Positions 18,276 through 30,625 of a stretch of DNA of 64,000 nt are shown here, piece after piece (the stretch's first letter is position 1; the number at the start of each line of letters is the position of its first letter). This DNA is from Strongylocentrotus purpuratus (lineage: Eukaryota; Echinodermata; Echinoidea; Camarodonta; Strongylocentrotidae), in NCBI RefSeq assembly GCF_000002235.5, contig NW_022145605.1:33140274-33204273 (forward strand), given 5' to 3'. Both the position numbers and the translations under genes were made by a program. The notes under the pieces are model-generated. The model was not told the DNA's origin and ran no database searches. It was given only the letters and a program-made list of their open reading frames with translations.

Positions 18276-20023
18276 CTAAAGGCTGCTTAAAGATGTGCCA
18301 TCTGACATGTCGTGTGGTATTGAGTACTTCTCGAGGAATGGCAAGAAGAGTGGGAATACATCATTTTCCGCGTTCTTGCCAACGATAGAGTCTGAATGAT
18401 TATAGGAAGGCACCATAAGACACGCATAGTGCTGGTCGGGGTGACTCTCCAGGCATCTTTGATGGCTCCGTTGGATCGATTTCTTGTCCCATCGGCTGTT
18501 CCGCTCTCCCGTGAAGAAGAGGATGGGAACATCAAGACGTGACATGGCTTCCTGGTACTCGGGATTCTCCAGGTAGTTCTTGGAATCGAACTTCGGAATG
18601 AGAGGCTTGTCCCCATCACGGTTGCACAGCATCTTCTTGTTAGCACACTTGGAAAGGTGCTTGAAGAGATCCTTGTTGGTGAAGCCGTTCCATTCATGCA
18701 AGGTGTCGTGGGTGCTCTTGTTTAGATTCTCGTGCTGCCATGACGGTCGGTACAAGAACGTCACACGGTGGCATACGTGGCTGTCACAGTGCTCATTGGC
18801 GGATGTCACGAAACTGGCATATCTATCTGAGACGACATTGAAGACTCTTCCCATCCAATTTTCGTTGGTGTCAGTGTACGCATCAACGCCATCGCCAATG
18901 AAATTTGGACCAGTGGTGGACGCTGCAGTGGGCTTGATGACAAACCCAAGCTGAGAAGACACGATGCTGCTAATCTTCTCCTTAGCGACAAAACCTCCGA
19001 GGAGTGAGGCAAAAATCACCAGTGATCCCATGCAATGACCAAAGACCTGGACGCTGGATACTTTGGTGGTCTGAAGAATGAGGTCAATGGCAACCGGAAC
19101 ATCGAACTCTGCCGCATCTATGACAGTGCATCCATCCTTGTGAGACGGTAGTGATATTGAGAATCGCATGTCCAAAGACCACACATCAAATCCTTTCTCC
19201 ACCAAGTACTCCACCATGTTCTTGTTGACTGTATCGATTGTGAAGATGCGACTTGACACACCTAGCCCGTGAAGCAGTAGAATGGGACCTTTCTCTCCCC
19301 CTCTGTATCGCGTGAGGATAAGCGGTATGCCATCTCCTGCAGGGAGCTTCATCGGGACAATCTTGTCTTGATCCATTTTGAGAAGTCGTCTTTCCCTCGG
19401 AGGTGCATCAGGGTCAAAGGGCGTTGTGGATGGACTGAGGATGCCGTAGACCTCCCAGAGGGAACCGGCAAAAAACTTGCAGAACCTGGTCTTCCACCTC
19501 AATCTCTCAATCGCATTATGGCAATTGGTCACCTCGATGGTTGTGAGCTGCCTCATGAAATCCCGGATCTTGAGCTTCAGCTTACCTTCACCGACTGTCT
19601 CCACGGACGTGCCAGAACCTTTTGTCACGGTGAAGGTCATATGCGTTGTATCCGTCAAACCCGTTTCCAGAGCTCTATTCTTTTGGATGCATTTTTCACC
19701 CTTGAAGTAGAATACCTCCCCTTCGTGGTTAGTCAAAGTCATTTTGTAGACCATTTCTTTGGTCTCGACCTTGTCTTCGCTGTCGGCGAGCAGCTGAAAG
19801 ATGCCATCAGAAACTGTCAGGGGAGTCTTCGACAGTGCATCACAACTCACAATGCCGTAGATGCCGGCGCGGTGGGTCGGATCAAGCTTCAGCATATGGT
19901 AGATGTCTTTCGACTCGATGGTTAGCTGGAAGGAAATTGGTATCTTCTCTCCATCAACTATCAGTTTTCCACTCATCTTTTCCGTGAAGCGGAATCCGGG
20001 TTTGGTCTTCCTGTATACCGTAG
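18276..20023 (-). CDS. Gene 2 exon 6 (linker domain and alpha/beta-hydrolase, stop)
   Basis: The acceptor CAATCTAG begins ATVYRKTKPGFRFTEKMSG; the stop is at 18276-18278. This 1748-base exon carries the whole linker and hydrolase. The nucleophile elbow has Cys rather than Ser (VFGHCMGSLVIF), as in PHA synthases and dienelactone hydrolases. The C-terminal His lies in SYNHSDSIVGKNAENDVFPL. The domain split coincides with an intron, consistent with an old bacterial-type fusion later interrupted by introns. Confidence 0.93.
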
Positions 20024-23000
20024 CTAGATTGAAAGTTGAAGAAAAACAAAAAAAAGTAACAGCATAAGCAACACAATTCAACAGCACCGAATCGTCTTAG
20101 AAATGATGAGGTTAATTACATGTTCATATATAATTATTGATAGAAAAGAGGTAGGGTAGAGAAAATGCTTACAGAGCGACTTTTTCATCATATTTATTAA
20201 TGAAAATGATCGCTCAATAAAAAAAAAAAATTAATTTCTAAAAAATCTAAATGACAGTATCAATAAAAGAAATGAACCAACCTATATTTCTTCTTGACGG
20301 GTAGTCTATACTCCATCCCTCTCTATATGCTAGAAGACGTATGCACCGTTCAGCAACCATGGCAATGGTCAACGTTGGGTTAACGCCAAGACTGCGTGGC
20401 ATGATTGCGCCATCAACTACAAGAAGCCCAGGATAGACGTTATCGAAATTTCCAACAAACACCTGGCCGGCATGGTTGACGACGCCATCCTTGCCAGACT
20501 CAGCCATGCAGCACCCACCCAATGGGTGAACGGTGATGACACCCTTGGTGTTCCTCAGCTCACTCAACATACCCTTCCAGAATGGGTTTGCGATGTGATG
20601 TCCTTCCAAGGCAGCCGTCAACTCCTTCGACCCCTCAAACATCTTCTCGAAGTTAGCTCCACCTCCAACCATGGGGAAATCCACCGTGACCCGCCCACTG
20701 GCCTTATCACGGATGAGTCTGCCATCCGCAGAATCGTGGCTCATGGACAGTACAGAAAGAGTGTGCTTGATGGATTTGCCTGATATAGCACGTAGTGCTT
20801 CACGAGTGTTTTTACCATGTGAGAGTTTCAATCCAGGTGTGGTCTTCAGGAGGATCTTCAAGGGAGCCTCCCAAGCAACAGGTGGTGTCCCATCTTCAAG
20901 GACATACCCATCATCCAATGGGGCACTAGGGAGCCTCATGTCAATGACAGATGCAATGCACGGTCCTGGCCCATGCCCTGGTTTCACATCCTTCGTTTTG
21001 ACGCCGACGCATTTGACTTTATGCGCCGTGTTGTAGCTAAAGTTCAGCGCGTCACCGTTTGTCGTGAAGCCTTCTCCCAGCCTATCAGACAGTTGCAGAC
21101 CGCGCTGTTCAGAGTTCATCAAGATATTGGTGGATCCCAGGGACCCAGCTCCAAAGATGACGATCTTGGCCCGTACCGTCTGCTCGACCACATGGAAGAC
21201 ATCTTGGACCAACTCTTCGTAAAACACCTTCCACATGCCTTTAGACTCTTCTCGAAGGACGGCTTTCACTTTTGTCTGCATGGTGCGAGAAACAAAGAGA
21301 ATGGGAGAAAATATGAGAGAGGTTTGAGAAATAGAAATAGAGGCGGGATTTTGAAAGGTATATATAATATAGAAAGAGGAAGATGTCAGAGAGATAGAAT
21401 GGCAGCAAAAGATACTGATACTGCAATCGTATTATAAAAGATGGTTGGTACTATAATCGTACTAGAACGATTTGCATGCGTTGACGCCCGTGATTTCATG
21501 TGGCGGACGATAGAGCCCTTCTCGGACTATATAGAGGAATTTGTTAGAAGCCTGTAGCATATAGGATAGTGGGATGCTTAGAGATTAAGCCTTGATCGAG
21601 AAAGGGACCAATGGGATTTGGATGCCATGAAGAAAACGTGATGACGCGCGTTGTGGCACAAACGACTGTCCTTACTAACATTATCATGAAGACTGTAAAA
21701 TGGCGTCTGAAATGGCCCCCTTGACATATTTTTAAATTCCGACAAAGCTTGCAAAATTTCAAGAAAAAAAAAGGACGTAAAGGGGACGAAAAGCGATCTA
21801 AACAAATGCGGAAACTCGGCGGAATTCTTATAATGACCGTTTTCCTAATGCGATTTACTCTAAACTTTTTGTTTGAACAAATACCATATTTTGTATCATT
21901 CGAAAGGGCGATACACAGTAAGCATTTATACGTCTGGTTAAATCCAAATACAATTTGATTCCCGTTGATGTGCAGGGCTGCATACAACTCATATTTTGTT
22001 ATTCAAACACCTAAATATATTTCATAGTTTTCTTTTAGATATTTGGTAAATAATTTTTCTCAGACGTGCTAAGCTCCACCCTAAGCCCCAGATCATTCAT
22101 CTTGTGACATCATCTGTCAATCATTAGTGAGCTAACAAGAAACAGTGGTATTTATCTTCCCCCAGCTTATCTCTCAACCCTCTTCCCTTTTTCTTTTCAA
22201 GAGAAAAATAAGCCACCCACCTGCGTGAAGATGTCGGCACCGAATGTCCTCGCGTCTGGCAGGTAGTTGAAGTTCAGGGTGTTCTTTGCACCTACGTTGC
22301 ACCCTCCGACGCAATTGCCGCACCCGTTGCACGCTGGCTGAGGGATTCCGAAGTCGTTCTTCTCCGCGTGTTTGAAGTTCACATAGAGGGGTACGCTGTA
22401 ACAAAATGGCATATTTTCATTCCAGAGTAATATTGTGGTCCTTTTTGACGAATCATTGTCTTTTTGTTTGTTTGGGGAAGAGGGTTTCCCCATTTTATTG
22501 TAAACTAATGTTTTCTGTGAAAGGATTGTGCTGTTTGTACAATTAAGGAATATTATCTTATTATCTTATTTTTTAAATATAACTTACCAGTTACCAGATC
22601 AACTTTACGTAATGTATGTACAAGGGTATAGGGATAACATGAGGGAACACGAAAGAGTAGTTTTTAATCAAAATATTTTCAAAATGATATGCTGTTATTA
22701 TTAAATGTGAATAAGTCTATTGACACCCTTGCAACATTTCTATGATCATAGGTACACAGATTATTGTCCTTTAAAGTTTAACACTCTTTTAACCCAGATC
22801 GTATTTGAATTAAAGCTTTTTATGGAAGAAATTCATACGAGAAAAGATGAAAGCATATTTTTATTTTGAACAGATTTATATCCGTAATATGAGCAAAATA
22901 AACCACCGTGTGATATTTTTTATTTTTGTTTAACTAAGATACAGTTATTATCTTCATTTGCACTCGGCAGTCCAATCAAAATCTTTATTTTCTGGCTTGC

Positions 23001-25756
23001 CCCCCTCTGCTTTCTGAAAGGTTTACTATCACAAATTATTATAGAACTGTTTGATCTATTCTAGGCAACATGCCGTTACATGAGTATGGAATTCTAATTG
23101 AAAATCAACCTTACCTGCTGTAAACATCGGGTACAGAGAGATCCTCGATATCCCTGATGAGACGGGCAGCTCCTAGCTTCATTGCCTTCATTTTAGCAAG
23201 TTCTGGAAAGTCTGTAGGATACCTCTCGGGTTTCAACATGTCAAACACGTGCTGTCTGTCATCACCATACAGCATGGCCAAGTCTTCGCGGATCTCTTTA
23301 GGCCAGCGCTAAAGGAACAAAATGATAGTATATAAAATGACAATGATCAAATTACACTTTAAAATCATTTGAACCTATTATGATCTTACGAAAATCTGAT
23401 AAAAACATTTCGATTGCTTTATTTGCTTCTTTGCACGCTCGCTAGTTTGCCAATTTTGCAAAAAGAAATAGACTCAGATCAACAGAAAGATCGTTTTGTG
23501 CAGCACAGTAGTTTTTAATAATTACCCATTACCGGTTTTGACTAGCTCCACGACAACCCTTTAAACACTGGTATAGATTGTTCTTGCGCCGGTCACTGCT
23601 AAAAGAAATCACCAGGATTAGCCTTAGCTTCGATGATCAATGGGCCTTATGTATAAATGATCTGTATTTTCCACCAATCACCCTATATGGAAAAGTCATT
23701 ATCTTCAATTTCCCTCACCAAAGACTCTCTTCTTGATGGGACTACGGGTCTGCTGTGTGCTCGACTTATTCACCCATTAAACATCCATTGGAGGTATTTC
23801 CACCAAGTCTGGTGTCAGCGTATTATGACGTTCTGCACATGGAAACTGACGACTATCTCCCTTTAAAGTGCATTGATATCTTCTGTCCTAAAAGGCCCAA
23901 CTGACTGAGTGTCATATTATATATGACAATTTTAACAAGGAACCACTTCCCTTTGCTTTAAACTGTACATAAGCTGATGGGTACTTATGAAGAAATAACC
24001 ACACTGAGAGTAAGCGAAACTATCGTGTTCTTTCAATCTATCAAAATGTACCATTATTATATTTCAAGGAAATATTCTATTTCTCCTTTATCCGTTTCTC
24101 CCTCTATTCAATTATTGATAGTATCACTCTCAGTGTAACTTAACTTCAAGATTTATTTTCTTGTTTTTTAGTCCAAAGAGCGAAAGAGGAAATGAAATCT
24201 AATGGATAATTGTTTGGTTTAAACATTTTCAACTTGTATTCCACTTTTACTTTTTCGCTTTCATTGTCTAACCAAATAATGATATCTAATGTAATTTGAT
24301 AACTCCATCGCGTGTGCTTGTTTGTTTGCATGTGTGTGTGTGTGATTTGTTAGTTTCTTTCTTTTTTCTTTTTCTTTTTTTGTGTAATTCTTAAAGAAAA
24401 GAAAAAACCTTCCGCAAACGAACACAGTCAAATTCGGCACTGAACATGGGCACGGGCATCGAAACGTCCCCATCTACTTTTTCCAGAATTCTACATCATT
24501 CATTTTATCATTTACTATCATCATCAAATTACCATAATAATAATAATGTTAATGATAAATATAATAGTGAAATAAAGTTAAAATCTACCAACAGTAATGC
24601 TACAGATAATGCTAATAATAATAAGAGTAATACTAATAATGATAATAATACATGTACTAATGATATCATCATCATCATTATTATGATCATTATCTTTATC
24701 ATCACCACCACCGCCATCGACGCCATCGTCATCATCATCATCATTACCTCATCATCCATGACCCGCTTGTCGCATTCGAGAGCGACATTGGCGTTGATAA
24801 GAGACGTCCCTCCCAGTCCACAGCCCTGGAGGACACTGACGTCGGCACCGACCACCATGTCGAACAGACCCGTCTCTTTGCCTGGACGCCAACGAACACG
24901 GAAATTGGAAAAGAAATTAAACGAAACGTTACGAAAATGCAATCTCTCAGGTGAAAATTGTGCGTTTAATTTACAATAATACTCAAGAGCTTTTTGGTTT
25001 TCAAAGGAATAAGCGCCTCTAACCTTCTATTTTAAAATTATTTGTTGAGATTTTGGATTGTTACATTTCTGACAATTAATAATTTCCTGTTTTTTTTTTT
25101 TTTTGAATTAGAAAGTGATTCTCCACCACATATTGTGAATGGCTATGTCAGGGGTTATGGATGGATGCCAACTCAGAAACCAGCCCCCTGTCTCCCTCTC
25201 CGATGCTTTCCGACCCCCCCCCCCCATGGCGCCCCTGTAAATTCCTTGAAATATATTTATGTGCTGTATACGCCTATTATTATCTATGGTATTAAAATGT
25301 CAACTTCATTCAAAGTCCAGAACGATACTGGATATTCTGATCTCTACCAACCTGGATTTGAATTTGAATTTGAATCTGAATTCGAAAAACGTTTTTTTTC
25401 TTAATCTAAAGAAGAAAAAAAAAAAATCGTCTCTCACCAAATACAGATTTATGTCCCGGCCTCGTCACCTGTAACTCGTTGACGGACTTGAGTTCGCTCT
25501 CGGGGAAGTCTCCCGGCCACCACTCCTTCCCTTTCTCCAGTACGCACACCGACTGACCGGCCCGAGCGCACCGACTAGCAGCGATTGATGCTCCGTATCC
25601 GGATCCGATAACCACCACATCGTACTCCGATTTGATTTCGGTTAGCGGCGAGGATAGTCGGTATGTCGAGTAGTCGTATTTTTTGTTGGGGGTCGGTGCC
25701 GTTCCTTTTGTGGCGGCCTGTTGGAATGACGGAAAAGCGAATAGGTATGGTTCCAT
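18276..25756 (-). CDS. GMC oxidoreductase (cholesterol oxidase-like) fused to alpha/beta-hydrolase; 6 exons
   Basis: Exons in transcript order: 25756-25438, 24881-24748, 23308-23115, 22395-22221, 21275-20282, 20023-18276. All joins are GT..AG and in phase, giving 1187 residues. The first part (about 40-600) is a GMC flavoprotein. It has the Rossmann loop VVVIGSGYGA at 48-56, GCGLGGTSLINANV at 126-139, a Cys-rich NGCGNCVGGCNVGAKNT block, HPLGGC with the candidate catalytic His524, and the closing SLGVNPTLTI with Asn573. This His/Asn pair is the one used by bacterial cholesterol oxidases to oxidise an alcohol with O2. Residues of about 610-800 form an all-beta-looking linker. Residues 830-1187 are an alpha/beta-hydrolase: LLHGLG oxyanion loop near 855, nucleophile elbow FGHCMGS with Cys936, acid near 1113-1118 and YNHSDSIVGKN with His1148. 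Similar fusions are known in bacteria; the substrate is unknown. No signal peptide or membrane helix is evident. Confidence 0.88.
20282..21275 (-). CDS. Gene 2 exon 5 (rest of GMC domain, catalytic His and Asn)
   Basis: The acceptor CATGCAG begins TKVKAVLREESKG; the donor is ATAG|GTTGGT. It holds the second FAD contact (KIVIFGAGSLGSTNIL), the HPLGGCCMAESG catalytic loop and LLVVDGAIMPRSLGVNPTLT. The 994-base length puts most of the flavoprotein in one exon. Confidence 0.93.
22221..22395 (-). CDS. Gene 2 exon 4 (Cys-rich block)
   Basis: It is bounded by GTTACAG and CAG|GTGGGT. It encodes VPLYVNFKHAEKNDFGIPQP, ACNGCGNCVGGCNVGAKNTL, NFNYLPDARTFGADIFTQ. The C..C..C...C cluster followed by GAKNTL..NYL is shared by bacterial cholesterol oxidase-like GMC proteins. 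Whether it binds metal is unknown. Confidence 0.9.
23115..23308 (-). CDS. Gene 2 exon 3
   Basis: It is bounded by CTTTAG and AG|GTAAGG. It encodes RWPKEIREDLAMLYGDDRQH through LSVPDVYS, a helical part of the substrate domain. It is in phase with both neighbours; a Ser codon spans the next junction. Confidence 0.88.
24525..24750. repeat. Triplet-rich (AAT)/(ATC) low-complexity DNA in gene 2 intron 1-3 region
   Basis: AATAATAATGTTAATGATAA and a run of ATCATCATC directly abut the donor of gene 2 exon 2. The frame continues open through the repeat, so read-through there would only add low-complexity residues. Confidence 0.6.
24748..24881 (-). CDS. Gene 2 exon 2 (GMC signature)
   Basis: 134 bases between GTCCAG and GAG|GTAATG encode KETGLFDMVVGADVSVLQGC, LGGTSLINANVALECDKR and VMDDE. 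The Gly-rich GCGLGGTS.INANV block contacts the flavin in cholesterol oxidase-type GMC enzymes. The downstream intron starts in a (TCA)-rich microsatellite. Confidence 0.9.
25438..25756 (-). CDS. Gene 2 exon 1 (start, FAD Rossmann loop)
   Basis: ATG at 25756-25754 opens MEPYLFAFPSFQQAATKG and the exon ends TTTG|GTGAGA. It carries YDVVVIGSGYGASIAASRCA and VLEKGKEW. A pyrimidine-rich CATTCCAACAG just after codon 13 could instead be an acceptor, in which case the true start lies upstream. Bacterial relatives also begin a few dozen residues before the glycine loop, so the present start is acceptable. Confidence 0.82.
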
Positions 25757-26164
25757 GAAATTAATTCAAACGGAAGGAACACATGGAACAAAATCATTCC
25801 AGATGTACATACTGGGGTCATATCAAAGAACAACAGTATACATATTTTAAGAAATTACCGGCTACCATAGCATGTACTAAATAAGACTGAATGAATAAAT
25901 GATCACTAAGTAAAGTTATTTTTCCAAGAAAACAAAATGTCAACAGTTTTTTACAAAGTGTTAGTAAAATAGACGAACCGCAATAAAACATAATCATACA
26001 GCAAAAACGTCCTGCTTCGAGACATAGAAAACTACACTGTGGTATATTGCTGAAGGCTCTTAATTGGTTCTCATATGTGAGGTTCTGGGCAGGTATTCAT
26101 GCTTAGTGCTTATATGTTTGGACAATGTGTTTTAGCCACATGTGTCCCTATTGACTAATGTGTA
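25757..26164. other. Upstream region of gene 2
   Basis: AT-rich sequence 5' of the gene 2 start. No clear TATA box or upstream exon was recognised, but the gene 2 promoter must lie here or further up. Confidence 0.35.
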
Positions 26165-26335
26165 TTAAAGGCCCACGGCACTAGTTTGGCCAGGAGGGAT
26201 TAGACCTCCCTGCATGGTCAATGACAGGTGGTTATCTCATCATATCAGCTCTCAATTAACATAAGAAAAATGTTCACCGATTAGGTATTGTTTGCTATAT
26301 AGAGGGCGCAAGTAAGTAGTGCTGTGGGGCTTTAA
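26165..26335 (-). mobile_element. MITE family B, copy 2
   Basis: Runs from TTAAAGGCCCACGGCACTAG to GCTGTGGGGCTTTAA, the terminal inverted repeats of the family. The core is in reverse orientation (GGTGGTTATCTCATC, ACCGATTAGGTATTG, TATATAGAGGGCGCAAG). It sits about 400 bp upstream of gene 2. Confidence 0.8.
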
Positions 26336-26779
26336 ATGGGTACCTGGAAATATTGGGGTAATAGTAGATGCAGGTATAAAATATGCCCCCCCCCCCCCAC
26401 GAAGAGCAGAATTAATCAAGAGACTATACCCTTGGTAAAGTTCCAGTTATATCATCGCCCAACAATAATATCATGAACAAATTTTCAAGAGGAAGAGGAC
26501 GAGACTTTGAAAGGTGAGGTCATTTATCTAGGTACTGAATAATCAGTGACTACTACAATTTCGAAACCTTCTTCCTGGTTTTATTTCCTCTTCACGCTGC
26601 GCTTCCGCTTTACCTTTCTGTATATTTTCTTTCGACTCCCATTTCAAATTTGATATACATGACCTAAAAATCGCACGCAACAGGGAAAGGGATGTAGTAT
26701 TCATAACCATGATAACCTAAAAACATGCTTTCAGCCATTAACAACTATGTTCATATGAATCCGTGTTATATACTCAAAT

Positions 26780-27410
<631 letters not shown>

Positions 27411-27774
27411 GAGAAAGGATGACAATACGAGGCCTGCATTATATATTTTGTAGTGTCATGACAGATGGGACGAAAAACATATTTTCGTCAAAAACATGCT
27501 CCCTTGTCCTTTAAAAGATATCAAAATCAATTTCTTGACAACTTAATGGTAATAATTTGCACTGCTGTTGTGTCATGGTTAATTCACACAAAATACTCTA
27601 TAAACATGCACAGAACATAAATTGCCTTGATGTGCATAATGGAGTGGCAGAATAGTATCATCGTTGAATACTGCTGAAATTATTGAATTGAATTATTCTC
27701 AATTTTTAAAGTTAATGCTTCGAATATTAAATTCGATATATTAAAGCATCAAGGCAGAACAACCAATTAAAAGG

Positions 27775-27995
27775 GAAATGCAAGGCACATGCATCGTGTT
27801 CAATCAGTTCCTGCCCATGAAAGATAAAGGTGAGTTCTGGTCATGCGATTGGAATGTGAAAGAAAAGGTGTGGAATGGATCAGAAAAAGTTGACCATTTA
27901 GCATGTAAGTATTGGTGTGCACTGCAAGGTTCTGGAGTCATCAAAATCATAATAAATTTGGCCCAGTCTTGGTAAAGTAACAAGCACTGTATATG
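27775..27995 (-). mobile_element. MITE family A, inverted partial copy
   Basis: Reverse complement of the family's right part: AAAGATAAAGGTGAGTTCTG, TGCAAGGTTCTGGAGTCATC AAAATCAT and GGCCCAGTCTTGGTAAAGT. Confidence 0.65.
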
Positions 27996-28004
27996 GAACT
28001 ATGT

Positions 28005-28195
28005 GTGTCGGGGCTATACCTACCTTGATTTCCTTATCTTTCTACAGCTCATTACTCAGCCAGTATACATTTTCTTCCAAAATTGTTTTGCACATGACAT
28101 TTATTTGTAATCTTGAACATTCAGTTTCGTTTGATTCTGTGAGAATTCATTTTCTTTTTTATAACCAGAACTCAAATTTATCTTTAAGGTCGGCA
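28005..28195 (+). repeat. Dispersed repeat, second copy of 9635-9830
   Basis: Shares TACCTTGATTT, CAGCTCATTACTCA-like, AATCTTGAACATTCAGTTT and AACCAGAACTCAAATTTATC TTTAA with the copy in gene 1 intron 5. Confidence 0.5.
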
Positions 28196-28239
28196 TTTTA
28201 ATGGTTGAGTTAGAGACAATGGGATACAATTCTGACTTG

Positions 28240-28857
28240 GCTAGCACCGAGTTTCAAGACTTGAGTGCACATACTGTGAGTGCACGTCCCTTTATCATCC
28301 GGGAAAGGTACAAATGGTACTTCAATCAAAATGTGCATAAACGGCTAAGGGTTTTAAATCTAACAATAACGTTCTAAGTTTGATTGTTGCTATCAGTTGT
28401 GAAGGTTGCACGTCACCGGCTTCTACAGCATATTAATTGCTCTGCGTCAATTTCCTAAACTAACCGAATTCTACACTCCAATCCTTGGACCCGACACGAT
28501 ACCAAACCTTGCGTGCAGACACAAACCCTTGGCAATAGTTATACATATCTAATTAAACAGTGTCCGCATTATGAGACTACGATAATAGACTCTGTACTTT
28601 AGCCACACGCAGCCAGACCTGACTGGTCTAGCCTGTGCTGAAGGCGTTAATAACTATTGTAAAATGTTAAATGGGTGTATGTGCTGGCATACTAACCTAA
28701 CCCTAGCCCTGGCCCCATAAACTCCAAACATAACCTAAAACCCAGTTGGAACAATAACCATAACCCTAACCCTATACCTCCGACGAAATAAAGGGGGCTA
28801 TTGTCATAGGAGCACATTTACGGGTAAAAATATTCATCTTGCTACAAGGCGATTAAT
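28240..28857. other. No gene seen
   Basis: Mixed-composition sequence with two telomere-like words (TAACCCTAACCCT near 28761) but no array and no coding signal. Confidence 0.45.
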
Positions 28858-29051
28858 TTAAAGCCCGTCTATACTAGTCTGGCAAGGGGAGATTCTCTCC
28901 CTGCAAGGTCACTGACAGGTGGTTATCTCATCAAATTAGCTCTCAATTAACATACGAAAAAGAGGATCATGGGGGACCAACAGGCCCCGATTAGGCATTG
29001 TTTGCTATATTGAGGGCGCAAGTAGCTCTAAGTAGTGCAGTGGGGCTTTAA
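28858..29051 (-). mobile_element. MITE family B, copy 3
   Basis: TTTAAAGCCCGTCTATACTA at one end and GCAGTGGGGCTTTAAA at the other. The core GACAGGTGGTTATCTCATCA and GAGGATCATGGGGGACCAAC is intact. Confidence 0.8.
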
Positions 29052-30350
29052 AAGAAAAATTCAGAAAATACCATGCCTGCCAGCCTACTGAAGTATGCGT
29101 TAATCCTGTGTAATCTATATAGTCTGTGGCATCGACTAAGGCTATGTAAATTAATAAAGCAAAAGCGAGTCACATAACCTGTGTGTAAATCAAGCAATAT
29201 TCACTGTAGGGTATAAAGTTCGAACAGGTTTTTCTGACCTATTTTCATGAAATCATTTTGGAAATATGAGTTCTTATTCAGAGATAAAGTTAACAATTTC
29301 TCAGAACTTTATCGAACGATATAAAAAGTCAAAGCGATTGATGTACACGATTCAGGGCGGATATAAACTTTATCCTTCAAGAACAAATCATATATTCATA
29401 ATCATTTTATGGAAAAAGGTAAGAAAAACTTAGTTCTCAACCCAATAAACCATTGCTTTTACAATCAGAGGCTTTATATTACGCTGTTATTGTAGGTTTT
29501 GAATTTTCTGTCTTACGTAATTGTCATGGAATGCTTACTTTTACCTTAAACATCAATGATTAAAATATATTTTCACAATCATTTTATGGAAAGAAGGTAA
29601 AGGAAAGAAATACATATTCTAACTGTAGTTAGAGAATAATATCATTCTCACGTTATTTTGATGAAACATAAAATTGTTGCAACTTTATTTGCTTAATGTA
29701 ATATCATTATTGTATGTCAATTTGGTTTAAAGATGTATGCATTTCTTTATTTTATATGTCACTGTATTTGCCATACAAAAGCTTAGTTTCACCATGAACC
29801 TAATGCAAAATTGGACATTAAGAGAAATGTTCTTCACTGTATAAATCAAAGTCTGGGATTATCCATAATTTTTTCGCTAATAAAAAAACCCCAAACATTA
29901 TTCATAGCCCGCAAACATTTGGAGACATTTTTCATTCTCTGCTTGGACGTTTTTCCCTATGCAATATTAACACCTTTTACCATGCTCACTACACATTTGA
30001 CAGAATAAAGTCCAAATCTGGTCGGACGCATACTGTAAAGTAAACTAATGACATTTTCCCCCGGCCTCTTGACTTTGACAATCATAAACTCTACCCATTT
30101 CTATTACCCTTGAAGGAGGAATTTAGCGAATAAAAGAGGAATAATGGCGGTATTCTTTAATGATCAATGAGCATTTGGATTTTTTTCTTTCTTAAAAATA
30201 CATGTATTTACATTGTTTGTATATAGAATTTGAAAAGAAAAAAAACTCAGTCCACAATGTAAATCTATATACTGCATGGGCGACCCCGTGCGGACTTTGG
30301 ACTCGCTACATAATTGGCTGTGTCTACGAGCTCGCTCTGTTGCTTTTATA
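29052..30350. other. No gene seen; AT-rich
   Basis: Several short local duplications (CAATCATTTTATGGAAA-like words near 29400 and 29580) but no domain-bearing frame. Confidence 0.45.
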
Positions 30351-30354
30351 ACAC

Positions 30355-30625
30355 CGGGGGAGTGTTTCACAAAGACTAAGATCGACTTTAAGTTGTACAT
30401 ATCTATGGCACGCCGTTTATACCACTATTTTCTCTCATCATTTACTGGCATTGGTTAATCTACAGAATTTACATTTTTTGATAGTTCATTATTGAAGAAA
30501 TAAATATTATATAAAGATCATAATTGAGATACCAATGGTGAGAGCAACCAGTGCCATGCATGGCCTGCGATAGTTCAGTCCAACACAAAGTCGATCGTAG
30601 TCTTTGTGAAACACCTCCCTTGCAT
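30355..30625. mobile_element. MITE with TIR GGGGGAGTGTTTCACAAAGA
   Basis: The left end GGGGGAGTGTTTCACAAAGA CTAAGATCGACTTTA is mirrored by TAAAGTCGATCGTAGTCTTT-like sequence and GTGAAACACCTCCC at the right end. About 270 bp, with no coding capacity. Confidence 0.7.

Noticed and set aside
19368-19925. A 185-codon plus-strand frame
   Set aside because: Antisense shadow of gene 2 exon 6, whose frame has clear enzyme motifs.
20973-21437. A 154-codon plus-strand frame
   Set aside because: Antisense shadow of gene 2 exon 5 plus intron.
24529-24942. Long Met/Ile/Leu extension of gene 2 exon 2
   Set aside because: The frame runs into an (ATC)/(AAT) microsatellite past a good GAG|GTAATG donor; the in-phase next exon at 23308 explains the protein better.
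28680-28775. Interstitial telomere-like repeats
   Set aside because: Only two short CCCTAACCCT words without a tandem array.
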